Assembly (NCBI RefSeq): GCF_001189535.1
Contig: NZ_CP012070.1
Span: 744,001-808,000, forward strand
Direction: 5' to 3'
From: Arsenicicoccus sp. oral taxon 190
GTDB taxonomy: Bacteria; Actinomycetota; Actinomycetes; Actinomycetales; Dermatophilaceae
DNA length: 64,000 nt
Shown here: piece after piece, positions 1 to 7,969 of the stretch
Numbering within the stretch: position 1 is the stretch's first letter
How the letters are laid out: every line of letters starts with the position of its first letter
The notes under the pieces: model-generated
Told to the model about the DNA's origin: nothing
What the model saw: the letters and a program-made list of their open reading frames with translations, nothing else
The model's database searches: none
Translations under genes and position numbers: made by a program

Positions 1-472
1 GGTACTCCGCCTGCTGGAGCGGGACGCCGAGCGCCGCGACCGTGACGGTGTCCCAGAGGGTCTCGTAGTCGTAGCCGCCGGCGTCGCCCCAGTCGGCGAG
101 GGCCTGGGCGTAGGCCATCTGGGCGGGTTCGTCGTCGACCTCCATGATCCGCAGCTCGGCCGCGTCGACGGCCTTGGCGGCGTGGGCGATCCGCTCGGGC
201 GCCGCCTCGACGAGCAGGTCCCGGACGGTCTCGTCGCCGCGCACGCTGCCGATGAACTGCCGCATGGTGCCGAGGCCGCCCGACCTCGTGACGGCGCCGC
301 CATGGGGGTCGAGGTCGCCCGCGACGATGCGCAGGAGCGTCGTCTTGCCGGTGCCGTTGGGGCCGACGAGGGCCACCACGGCGCCGTCGCCGACCCGGAA
401 GCTCACCTCGTCGAGCAGCGGTCGCCCGTCGGGGAGGGTGAAGGAGATCTGGTTGAGGTCGAGGTGTCCCAC
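1..472 (-). CDS. ABC-F family ATP-binding protein (5' part, runs off the window)
   Basis: This is the N-terminal part of an ABC-F ATPase, a soluble ribosome-associated protein with two ATP-binding cassettes and no membrane domain. The gene reads leftward and leaves the window at base 1, so only about 157 residues are visible. The translation has the Walker A motif GPNGTGKTTL near residue 40, followed by a typical ABC-F stretch (GGLGTMRQF) and the acidic start of the insertion that follows. GTG at 472 is preferred over GTG at 481 because a -10-like CAGGGT lies 7 nt before it and the product then begins MGHLDLN. The specific paralogue cannot be named without the second cassette. ABC-F proteins act in translation or ribosome-protection resistance. 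Confidence 0.85.
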   Translation of the reverse strand, partial: MGHLDLNQISFTLPDGRPLLDEVSFRVGDGAVVALVGPNGTGKTTLLRIVAGDLDPHGGAVTRSGGLGTMRQFIGSVRGDETVRDLLVEAAPERIAHAAKAVDAAELRIMEVDDEPAQMAYAQALADWGDAGGYDYETLWDTVTVAALGVPLQQAEY

Positions 473-563
473 GCCGGCCACCCTGGCATCAGTGTCCGGC
501 GCGGCTCCACCGGTTTCGTGCTTCCGCCTACCGGCGGCAGCAGAATCCGCCGGGTTTCCTCGA

Positions 564-672
564 CCAGGCCGATCTGACCAAGGCCGGTCGATCTCACCAG
601 GGCCGGTCGATCTCACCAAAGCCGGTCGACTTGACCAAAACCGGCCAATCTCACCAGGGCCGGTCGATGTGT
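564..672. repeat. 19-bp tandem repeat, five full copies plus a degenerate one
   Basis: Five consecutive 19-bp units start at 578, 597, 616, 635 and 654, each of the form CCARRGCCGGTCGATCTCA with a few changes. A shortened copy lies at 564-577. The array fills most of the gap between the ABC-F start and the 3' end of the anti-sigma gene. No convincing reading frame crosses it. The function is unknown; it could be a protein-binding array, a transcript-end structure or a neutral satellite. Confidence 0.85.
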
Positions 673-763
673 CACGGAGGGGGCCGTATGCCGAGAGCCC
701 GCCCGCCTCACGCAGGGATGGGCCCAGCCTCCCCCGACGGCTGGGCCCACCACGTCCCTGCGA

Positions 764-1628
764 TCAGCGCCCGCCCGTCGGCTGCCGGCCGCTCGTCGCG
801 ACGTTGGGGGCGTTCCGCACCACGCGACCATCCGCGAGGGTGAGGTCATAGGTCTCGCCCGGGGACGGGGCATCGGCCGGGGTGGGGGTCGACGGCCACC
901 AGGCAGCGAAGTTGCCGGCATTCACCGTCGCGTTGACGTCCCTGCCCTGGGTGCGGATGGTGACCGCCCTCACGCCCGGGCCCAGGCGGCCGGTGGTGAA
1001 GGAGTAGGTCCCCTCCGGTCCCGAGCTCTTGCCACCGCCCCAGGCCTCGATCTGCCCGTCCTTCAGTGCGACCGGTGCGGCCGAGGACGCGGTGGCCAGG
1101 CCGCCTGTGACGCCGTTGACCGTCGCCGGGTCCGACGTCGTGAAGAAGCACTGCTGGGTGCTGCCGTCCGGCGCGCTCATGGCCAGGAAGAGGAAGCCAC
1201 CGCGCTTCTCGGCGACGACGGTGCGCATGGTGTCCGGGTCGGTGGTCGGTCGCTGGTCGGCGACGTCCTTGGCCATGCGCGCCAGGTCGTCCCGCAGGTT
1301 GTCGAGGCACGCCTTCTCGGCCGTCGCGAGGGGCTTGGCCTCGACGGGCTGGGGGGTGGGGCTCCACGACGCATAGGCATGGGGCTCTCCCGGCCCATCC
1401 GCGAGGGCGAAGGCCAGTGCCAGCGCAGCCGCGGCACCGACGGGGACCAGCCACCGCACGACGCCAGGGCGGCGACGGCCTGCGGGCAGCTCGCTCAGGG
1501 TGCTGCCGGGTGCGGTCATCAGCTCGCTCAGCAGGGCTCTCCTGCGGGACCTGGTCGGGGCTGAGGTGGGCGTCCGCGACATCGAGCGATCGGAGGGCGG
1601 CGTCGAGCTGGTCGTCGGTGCAGGTCAT
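764..1628 (-). CDS. Putative anti-sigma factor, single-pass membrane protein, one-base frameshift near its start
   Basis: The downstream partner of an ECF sigma gene. The natural start is ATG at 1628, which overlaps the sigma stop (ATGA) and gives MTCTDDQLDAALRSLDVAD and onward. That frame is left after about 28 codons, and the rest of the protein (transmembrane segment about residues 50-65, alanine-rich, then a secreted domain of about 200 residues) is in another frame. Removing one C from the CCC run at 1546-1548 (GGG on the plus strand) joins the two as DQVRRRALLSEL, so I read a single-base insertion. If the DNA is correct as given, only the shorter frame from ATG 1582 (272 residues) could be made. 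No zinc-binding anti-sigma motif is visible. Its role as anti-sigma factor is inferred from position and topology. Confidence 0.7.
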
Positions 1629-2166
1629 GACGAGATCTCCTGACGTGTGGGCGTGGACGCGGCGGTGCCGTCGAGGTGACGGCGCAGGGCCGCGCGGGCG
1701 CGGGACAGGCGGTGGCGGTAGGCCGTGGCGCTGATGTCGAGCACCCGGCCGGCGTGCTCGGACGTCAGGCCGTCCAGGGCCGTGAGCGCGATGACCTCCT
1801 GGTCCCGGGATCGAGGAGGTGCCAGGCGCGGGCCAGGTCGAGCCGGATGGCGCTGAGGTCGGCACCGTCGGGTGCCGCCTCCTCGGCCGGGCCCACGGTC
1901 GCCATACGCACACCGAGGGCCTCACGACGACGACCCGACCGGCGGTGATTGAGCAGGCAGTGATGGGTGATCCCGAACATCCACGCGCGGGCGTCGTCGA
2001 GGGGCGCGGGGAGGTCGTCGACGCGGCGCCAGGCGACGGTCATCGCCTCCGCGACCACGTCCTCGGCCCCGGTCTCGACCCGCCGTTGGACGAACCTGAG
2101 GAGGTCGGTGTAGATCGCCGCGTAGGCCCGGGTGAACCGTTCCGCGCGTTCGCTGTCGTGTCTCAC
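1625..2166 (-). pseudogene. ECF RNA polymerase sigma factor, frameshifted in region 4
   Basis: An extracytoplasmic-function sigma-70 factor. Region 2 is clear (LLRFVQRRV, AEDVVAEAMTVAWRR, ARAWMFGITHHCLLNHRR). The frame breaks after DPG, where the plus strand has CCC at 1804-1806. Adding one base there restores region 4 (EVIALTALDGL, TAYRHRLSRARAALRRHL) and runs to a TGA that overlaps the anti-sigma ATG. As given, translation would end at 1765 without the -35-binding helix. Start is GTG 2166, with a strong AGGAG Shine-Dalgarno. The intact reading frame on both sides suggests either a sequencing indel or very recent decay. It is divergent from the ABC operon at 2339. Confidence 0.8.
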
Positions 2167-2214
2167 ACCCTTCTCCTGTCCGGCAGTCAGGCCGGTGTGC
2201 CACCGGGCTGAAAA

Positions 2215-2279
2215 CCTACCGCCGGTAGCACGACCCGCCTGGTCACGGGAGGCCGGTCAGGTGCGCTACCGGCGGTAGG
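2215..2279. promoter_or_regulatory. Paired palindromic boxes between sigma factor and ABC operon
   Basis: The box CCTACCGCCGGTAGC (2215-2229) recurs as its exact reverse complement at 2265-2279. Each box is itself a near-palindrome (CTACC-GCC-GGTAG). The pair lies in the 172-bp region separating the two divergent operons, 50 bp centre to centre. Two operator sites for a dimeric regulator are the simplest reading; a 15-bp hairpin with a 35-nt loop is the alternative. Confidence 0.65.
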
Positions 2280-2338
2280 TCGTGATCAGGGGGATCACCC
2301 ATGGTGGCGGCTCCGGGCGAGCCCCTATGGTGAGGGGC

Positions 2339-3313
2339 ATGACAGACGAGGGGGACGTCGACAGCAGGGGTGCACCGGTGATCCGCACCCGCCGGCTCAC
2401 CAAGGAGTTCCCGCGGGTGCGGGCGCTCGACGACCTGGACCTGACGGTCGGCAGCGGCGTGACCGGCCTGGTGGGTGCCAACGGCGCCGGCAAGTCCACG
2501 ATGATCAAGATCCTGCTGGGCCTGCTGCCGCCGACGTCCGGCGAGGCGGAGGTCCTCGGCCACGACGTGCGCACCGAGGGCGCGGCGATCCGCGCCAGGG
2601 TGGGATACATGCCCGAGCACGACTGTCTCCCAGGGGATGTCAACGCCAGCGAGTTCGTGGTCCACATGGGTCGTATGTCGGGCCTGCCCCACGCCGTCGC
2701 TCGCGAACGGGCCGCCGACGTGCTGCGCCACGTGGGGCTCGCGGAGGAGCGGTACCGCGAGATGGGCGGCTACTCGACCGGCATGAAGCAGCGCGCCAAG
2801 CTGGCGCAGGCCCTGGTCCACGACCCCGACCTGGTGCTGCTGGACGAGCCGACCAACGGCCTGGACCCCACGAGCCGGGAGGACATGCTCGACCTGGTCC
2901 GGCGCATCGGCACCGACTTCGGGATCGCGGTGCTCGTCACGAGCCACCTGCTGGGCGAGCTGGAGCGCGTCAGCGACCACGTGATCGTGCTCGACGCGGG
3001 CCGCCTGCTGCGGTCGTCGGCGACGTCGGAGTTCACCGAGACGACGGGCACCCTGCTCGTGGAGGTGCTCGGGTCGGCGACCGAGCGGGACCTGCTGGGC
3101 AACGCCTTGGCGGGGCGTGGCCTGCGCTGCCACCCGGTCGCGGGCGCGGTCGAGGTCCTGCCGCCCCCGGACGGCCTGCACGAGGGGTCCGACGTGCGAG
3201 ACCTGGTGCGCGACACCGTGATCGACCTCGACCTGGGGCTGGTGCGGATCCAGGAGGGGCGGCACCGGATCCAGGACGTCTTCGCACCCCCGGAGGAGGC
3301 GATGCAGCCATGA
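2339..3313 (+). CDS. ABC-2 type exporter, ATP-binding protein
   Basis: ATPase subunit of an ABC exporter. Walker A is GANGAGKSTM near residue 50, the signature region is YSTGMKQRAKLAQAL, and Walker B is LVLLDEPTNGLDP. The C-terminal 100 residues are the usual accessory region of this class. ATG 2339 is chosen because GAGGGG and a TATGGT hexamer both sit just upstream; earlier in-frame ATGs lack the conserved fold. It is the first gene of a four-gene operon (ATPase-permease-ATPase-permease) with ATGA-type overlaps, so all four are probably co-translated. The substrate is unknown. Confidence 0.9.
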   Translation: MTDEGDVDSRGAPVIRTRRLTKEFPRVRALDDLDLTVGSGVTGLVGANGAGKSTMIKILLGLLPPTSGEAEVLGHDVRTEGAAIRARVGYMPEHDCLPGDVNASEFVVHMGRMSGLPHAVARERAADVLRHVGLAEERYREMGGYSTGMKQRAKLAQALVHDPDLVLLDEPTNGLDPTSREDMLDLVRRIGTDFGIAVLVTSHLLGELERVSDHVIVLDAGRLLRSSATSEFTETTGTLLVEVLGSATERDLLGNALAGRGLRCHPVAGAVEVLPPPDGLHEGSDVRDLVRDTVIDLDLGLVRIQEGRHRIQDVFAPPEEAMQP

Positions 3314-4188
3314 GCACGGCCCAGATCCACGACCTCGGCTACCGGGGATACGACGGCGAACGGCTCGGGGAGGCGGCCGTCGCGCGGTCGCTCTTCGTCA
3401 CGGGGCTGCGGCACATCTTCGGCCTGGGGCGCTCGCTCAAGTCCCGGCTGCTGCCGATCGGCATCCTCGTGTGCTCGGTCCTGCCGGCGCTGATCATGGT
3501 CGCCATCACCGTGATGACCAAGATCGGGCAGCTGCCGGTGCCCTACGAGCGCTACCCGATGATCATGCAGATGCTGACCTCGATCTTCGTGGCGGCGCAG
3601 GCGCCGGTGATCTTCTCCCGAGACCTGCGCTACCGCAGCATCACGCTCTACCTCGCGCGGCCGCTGCGCCGCACCACCTACGTCATGGCGCGGCTGGCCT
3701 CGCTCGCCGCCGGGACCCTCATCATCATCGGGCTCCCCGTACTGGTGCTGTGGCTGGGCGCGCTGCTCGGTGGCCTGCCCTGGCAGGACGAGTCGCTGCA
3801 CGCCCTCAAGGCGGTCCCCGGCATCCTCGTCCTGACCGCCGTCCTCACCGTGGTCTCGGGGGCCATCTCCTCGCTGACCACCAAGCGCGGGATCGCCGTC
3901 GTGGCCATCATCGCGACGCTGATCGTCAGCAGCGGCGTCGCCAACGCGGTGGCCGCCATCGTGCAGTCCAGCAACGGCCCGATCGGGATCCGCGGCTCCT
4001 GGGCGGGGGTCCTCAACCCGTTCACCCTCGCCGACGGGCTGCAGTCGTGGTGGTTCGGCTTCCCGACCGACCTGCCGGCGACCGTCAGCGGCGGCGACGG
4101 GTGGCTCTACCTGGCCGTGCTGGCGCTGACCCTGGCCGGCGCGACCGCCGTGGTGCTGCGCCGCTACGCCAAGGCGGGTGCGGCATGA
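3310..4188 (+). CDS. ABC-2 type transporter permease
   Basis: Integral membrane subunit of 292 residues with about six hydrophobic segments (first near residues 50-70). It opens with the motif IHDLGYRGYDGER, typical of a family of ABC-2 permeases in Actinobacteria. The start overlaps the upstream ATPase stop by 4 bp, and the stop overlaps the next ATPase start by 4 bp, so it is translationally coupled on both sides. It presumably forms a channel with the ATPase at 2339. Confidence 0.88.
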   Translation: MSTAQIHDLGYRGYDGERLGEAAVARSLFVTGLRHIFGLGRSLKSRLLPIGILVCSVLPALIMVAITVMTKIGQLPVPYERYPMIMQMLTSIFVAAQAPVIFSRDLRYRSITLYLARPLRRTTYVMARLASLAAGTLIIIGLPVLVLWLGALLGGLPWQDESLHALKAVPGILVLTAVLTVVSGAISSLTTKRGIAVVAIIATLIVSSGVANAVAAIVQSSNGPIGIRGSWAGVLNPFTLADGLQSWWFGFPTDLPATVSGGDGWLYLAVLALTLAGATAVVLRRYAKAGAA

Positions 4189-5099
4189 GCACGCTCGCGC
4201 TGCAGGGCGTCTCGCGGTGGTTCGGGGACGTGGTGGCGGTCAACGACGTCACCATGCAGGTCGGGCCGGGCGTCACCGGCCTCCTCGGGCCCAACGGCGC
4301 GGGCAAGTCCACGCTGATCGCGCTCATGTCCGGCTTTTTGTCCCCGTCGGCCGGCCACGTCGAGCTCGACGGCACCCCGACCTGGCGCAACCCCGAGGTC
4401 TACCGCCTGCTGGGGCTCGTGCCCGAGCGCGAAGGCATCATGGAGCACCTCACGGGCCGGGGCTTCGTGCGCTCGATGGCGCAGCTGCACGGGCTCGCGG
4501 ACCCGGGCGCGGCCACCGAGCGGGCCCTCGGTCTCGTCGAGATGACCGACCCCGCCGACCGCGTGATCCGCACCTACTCCAAGGGGATGCGGCAGCGCGT
4601 CAAGATGGCCAGCGCCCTGGTCCACGACCCGGCGGTGCTGCTCCTCGACGAACCCTTCAATGGCATGGACCCCCGCCAGCGGCTGCACCTCATGGACCTG
4701 CTGCGGCACATGGGGGCCGACGGCCGCACCGTCCTGTTCAGCTCCCACATCCTGGAGGAGGTCGAGCAGGTCGCCCGCCAGATCGAGGTCGTTGTGGCCG
4801 GACGCCACGCCGCGAGCGGGGACTTCGGCGCCATACGGCGGCTCATGACCGACCGGCCCAACCGGTATGTCGTCCGCTCCTCCGACGACCGCGTGCTCGG
4901 GGCGGCGCTCGTCTCCGACGAGTGCGTCCGGGGAGTCTCGTTGCGCGCGAAGGGCGGTCTGGACGTGGAGGCCACCGACTTCGGGCGCTTCACGCACGTG
5001 CTGCCGCGCGTCGCCCAGGCCCGAGGGGTGCGCCTGATCGAGGTCAGCCCCACCGACGAATCGCTCGAGAGCGTCTTCTCCTACCTGGTGTCCTCATGA
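4185..5099 (+). CDS. ABC-2 type exporter, second ATP-binding protein
   Basis: 304-residue ATPase. It has Walker A GPNGAGKSTLIAL near residue 35, signature YSKGMRQRVKMASAL and Walker B VLLLDEPFNGMDP, followed by the switch region SSHILEEVEQVA. It differs clearly from the first ATPase, so the operon encodes two distinct ATPase-permease pairs rather than a tandem copy. ATG 4185 overlaps the previous stop. It pairs with the permease at 5096. Confidence 0.9.
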   Translation: MSTLALQGVSRWFGDVVAVNDVTMQVGPGVTGLLGPNGAGKSTLIALMSGFLSPSAGHVELDGTPTWRNPEVYRLLGLVPEREGIMEHLTGRGFVRSMAQLHGLADPGAATERALGLVEMTDPADRVIRTYSKGMRQRVKMASALVHDPAVLLLDEPFNGMDPRQRLHLMDLLRHMGADGRTVLFSSHILEEVEQVARQIEVVVAGRHAASGDFGAIRRLMTDRPNRYVVRSSDDRVLGAALVSDECVRGVSLRAKGGLDVEATDFGRFTHVLPRVAQARGVRLIEVSPTDESLESVFSYLVSS

Positions 5100-5827
5100 A
5101 TCCCACCATCATCCGCCTCGCGTTCTCCTCGCTGCTCGGCCGGACCCGCTCGCTCGGGCTGCTCGCGCTGCCCCTCGTGCTGCTGATCATCTGCGCGGTC
5201 GCGCGGTTCGCCGGGGGCGAGACGGTCTCCCCCGACGGGCCGGTGGGCCGCGCCATCCTCGCGGGGCTCGGGCTCGTCGTCGTGGTCCCGCTGCTCGCGC
5301 TGCTCGTCGTCACCCGCCTCCTCGGCAACGAGATGGACGACGGGACGATCTACTACCTGCTGTCCAAACCGATCCCGCGCTGGCACGTCGTGGGGGGCAA
5401 GCTCGTCGCGGGCATCGTGACCACCCTGGTGCTGGGGGCGGTGCCGATGGTGCTGGCGTCGCTGCTGCTCGACCAGGGCAGCGTCCCCAAGGCGCTCGGC
5501 TGGGGCGCGGGGGCCGCGGCGGCGTCCGTCGCCTACTGCGGGCTCTTCATGGCCCTGTCGTCGATGACGAAGCACGCCGTGGTGTGGGGCCTGATGTACC
5601 TCATGATCTGGGAGGGCGTCCTCGGCGGCCTGCTGGGCGGGGTCAGCTGGTTGTCGATCGGCGCCTGGAGCACCCGCATCGCCGCCGAGGCGGGGAGCAT
5701 GTCGGTGCTGACCTCGGTGCAGCTCGGGCTCACGTATGCCCTGGTCGGGGTGGCCGTCGTGCTGCTCGCGGGGGCGGGGTGGGCGTCATACCGGCTGCGG
5801 GGGTTGTCGCTGACCGGCGACGACTGA
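5096..5827 (+). CDS. ABC-2 type transporter permease, last gene of the exporter operon
   Basis: A 243-residue membrane protein with six predicted helices. The segment LLGNEMDDGTIYYLLSKP is the typical cytoplasmic loop of ABC-2 permeases that insert after the first helices. Its start overlaps the preceding ATPase stop. The operon ends here, 30 bp before the convergent nadE stop, and I see no strong hairpin in that gap. Confidence 0.88.
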   Translation: MNPTIIRLAFSSLLGRTRSLGLLALPLVLLIICAVARFAGGETVSPDGPVGRAILAGLGLVVVVPLLALLVVTRLLGNEMDDGTIYYLLSKPIPRWHVVGGKLVAGIVTTLVLGAVPMVLASLLLDQGSVPKALGWGAGAAAASVAYCGLFMALSSMTKHAVVWGLMYLMIWEGVLGGLLGGVSWLSIGAWSTRIAAEAGSMSVLTSVQLGLTYALVGVAVVLLAGAGWASYRLRGLSLTGDD

Positions 5828-5857
5828 GCACGAGGGCGTGCCCTCACCTGAGAGAGG

Positions 5858-7903
5858 TCAGGAGGGGACGTGGGTGTCGAGGTCGGCGAGCCAGAGGGCT
5901 GGTGAGGCGTCGGAGGGCATCCGCCAGTCGCCGCGCGGTGACAACGACCCACCGTTGACGACCTTGGGGCCGTTGGGCAGCGCCGACCGCTTGAACTGCT
6001 GCGTCACGAAGCGCTTGCAGAAGACCTCGAGCCACCGACGGATCTCCGGCAGGTCGTAGGCAACGTGCTTGTCCTGCGGGTAGCCGGGGGGCCAGTCGCC
6101 GGCCTCGGCGTCGTGCCAGGCGTGCCACGCGAGGAAGGCGATCTTGGACGGCCGGTAGCCGCGCCGCAGCACGTGGTAGAGCGAGAAGTCCTGCAGCGCA
6201 TAGGGGCCGATGGACGCCTCGGTGGACTGCGGCACCTCGCCCTCGCGGGTCGGCACGAGCTCGGGCGTGATCTCCGTGTCGAGGATCGAGGTCAGCGTCT
6301 CCCCCACCTCGTCGGAGAACTGCCGGGACGACACGACCCAGCGGATCAGGTGCTGCATCAGCGTCTTGGGGACCCCCGTGTTGACGCCGTAGTGGGACAT
6401 CTGGTCGCCGACGCCATACGTGCACCAGCCGAGCGCGAGCTCGGACAGGTCGCCCGTCCCCACGACGATGCCGCCCTGGTGGTTGGCGAGGCGGAAGAGG
6501 TAGTCGTAGCGCAGCCCGGCCTGGACGTTCTCGAAGGTGACGTCGTAGACCTCCTCGCCGCGCCCGAAGGGGTGGCCCATGTCGCGCAGCATCTGCGTCG
6601 CGGCGGGGCGGATGTCGAGCTCAGCGAAGGTCACGCCGAGCTGCTCGCACAGCCGCTCCGCGTTGGACTTGGTGTGCTCGGTCGTCGCGAACCCGGGCAT
6701 CGTGTAGGCCAGGATGTCGGTCCGCGGCCGCCCGAGCCGGTCCATGGCCTGCGCGCACACCAGCAGCGCGTGCGTGGAGTCCAGGCCCCCGCTGACCCCG
6801 ATCACGGCCTTGGGGTGACCGATCGCGCGCATCCGCTGCTCCAGCCCGGACACCTGGATGTTGTAGGCCTCGTAGCAGTCCAGCGCGAGCCGCTCGGCCT
6901 CGTCCGGGACGAACGGGAACCGGTCGACGCGGCGGCGCAGGCCGATGTCCCCGGTGGGCGGCTGCAGCTGCAGCTCGATGGTGCGGAAGCACTCGGTGCG
7001 GTCGGCGTGGGTGCGCCGGTTGTCGTCGAAGGTCCCCATCCGCAGCCGCTCGGCCACCAGCCGGTCGAGGTCGAGGTCCGCGACGGACCGCGCCGGCCCC
7101 GCCGGGAATCGCTCGGACTCGGCGAGCAGGTCGCCGTTCTCGTAGACGAAGGTCTGCCCGTCCCAGGACAGGTCGGTGGTCGACTCACCTTCGCCTGCGG
7201 CGGCATACACGTATGCCGCGAGGCAGCGCGAGCTCGCCGACCGGGCCAGCAGCTTGCGGTCCTCCGCGCGGGCCACGGTGATCGGGGAGCCGGACAGGTT
7301 GGCGAGGATCGTGGCGCCGGCGAGCGCAGCCTCGGCCGACGGCGGCACCGGCACCCACATGTCCTCGCAGATCTCGACGTGCAGCACGAAGCCCGGGACG
7401 TCCGTCGCCACGAAGAGCAGGTCAGGCCCGAAGGGCACCCGCCCGCCCGCGACGTCGATCTCGCCGCGTATGTCGTCGCCGGGAGCGAAGTGCCGCCGCT
7501 CGTAGAACTCGCGGTAGGTGGGGAGGTTGGCCTTCGGTGCCACGCCGAGGATCTCGCCGCGGTGGATCACGACGGCGCAGTTGTAGAGCCGGTTGCGGTG
7601 CCGCAGCGGGGCGCCCACGACCAGGATCGGCCGCAGCTCGCGGGTCTCGGCGGCGACGCGTGCGAGCTCGCGGTCGACGGCCTCGAGCAGCGGCTGCTGC
7701 AGGAAGAGGTCGTCCAGGGCGTAGCCGCTGATGCCGAGCTCGGGGAAGACCGCCACCGCTACGCCGTCGTCGTGCAGCTCTCGGGCCGCCGCGACGATCC
7801 CGTCGGCGTTGCGCGCCGGGTCGGCGATGTGGGTCGGCGAGGTGCACGCGGCGACGCGTGCGAAGCCCTGGGCGTAGGCGTTGTAGAACGTCTCGGCTGG
7901 CAT
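5858..7903 (-). CDS. nadE: Glutamine-dependent NAD+ synthetase
   Basis: Final step of NAD biosynthesis: amidates nicotinic acid adenine dinucleotide with ammonia taken from glutamine. It is a two-domain enzyme of 681 residues, close to the usual length of the actinobacterial form. The N-terminal nitrilase-type glutaminase has its Glu in FPELGISG (about residue 54), Lys in APKANLPTYREFYE and Cys in EICEDMW (about 179). The synthetase domain has the PP-loop SGGLDSTHALL near residue 371. ATG 7903 (MPAETFYNAYAQ) matches the family N-terminus; a longer frame upstream has no support. A CAGGAT hexamer 6 nt before the start suggests a leaderless transcript. Confidence 0.96.
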   Translation of the reverse strand: MPAETFYNAYAQGFARVAACTSPTHIADPARNADGIVAAARELHDDGVAVAVFPELGISGYALDDLFLQQPLLEAVDRELARVAAETRELRPILVVGAPLRHRNRLYNCAVVIHRGEILGVAPKANLPTYREFYERRHFAPGDDIRGEIDVAGGRVPFGPDLLFVATDVPGFVLHVEICEDMWVPVPPSAEAALAGATILANLSGSPITVARAEDRKLLARSASSRCLAAYVYAAAGEGESTTDLSWDGQTFVYENGDLLAESERFPAGPARSVADLDLDRLVAERLRMGTFDDNRRTHADRTECFRTIELQLQPPTGDIGLRRRVDRFPFVPDEAERLALDCYEAYNIQVSGLEQRMRAIGHPKAVIGVSGGLDSTHALLVCAQAMDRLGRPRTDILAYTMPGFATTEHTKSNAERLCEQLGVTFAELDIRPAATQMLRDMGHPFGRGEEVYDVTFENVQAGLRYDYLFRLANHQGGIVVGTGDLSELALGWCTYGVGDQMSHYGVNTGVPKTLMQHLIRWVVSSRQFSDEVGETLTSILDTEITPELVPTREGEVPQSTEASIGPYALQDFSLYHVLRRGYRPSKIAFLAWHAWHDAEAGDWPPGYPQDKHVAYDLPEIRRWLEVFCKRFVTQQFKRSALPNGPKVVNGGSLSPRGDWRMPSDASPALWLADLDTHVPS

Positions 7904-7969
7904 GCCGCCATCCTGCCATCCGGCCCCCACGCATCCAGGCTGCGCGTCGTCACGACTGCGCGTCACGGC

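Noticed and set aside
564..672. Possible CRISPR array
   Set aside because: The units are contiguous with no spacers and there are no cas genes nearby.
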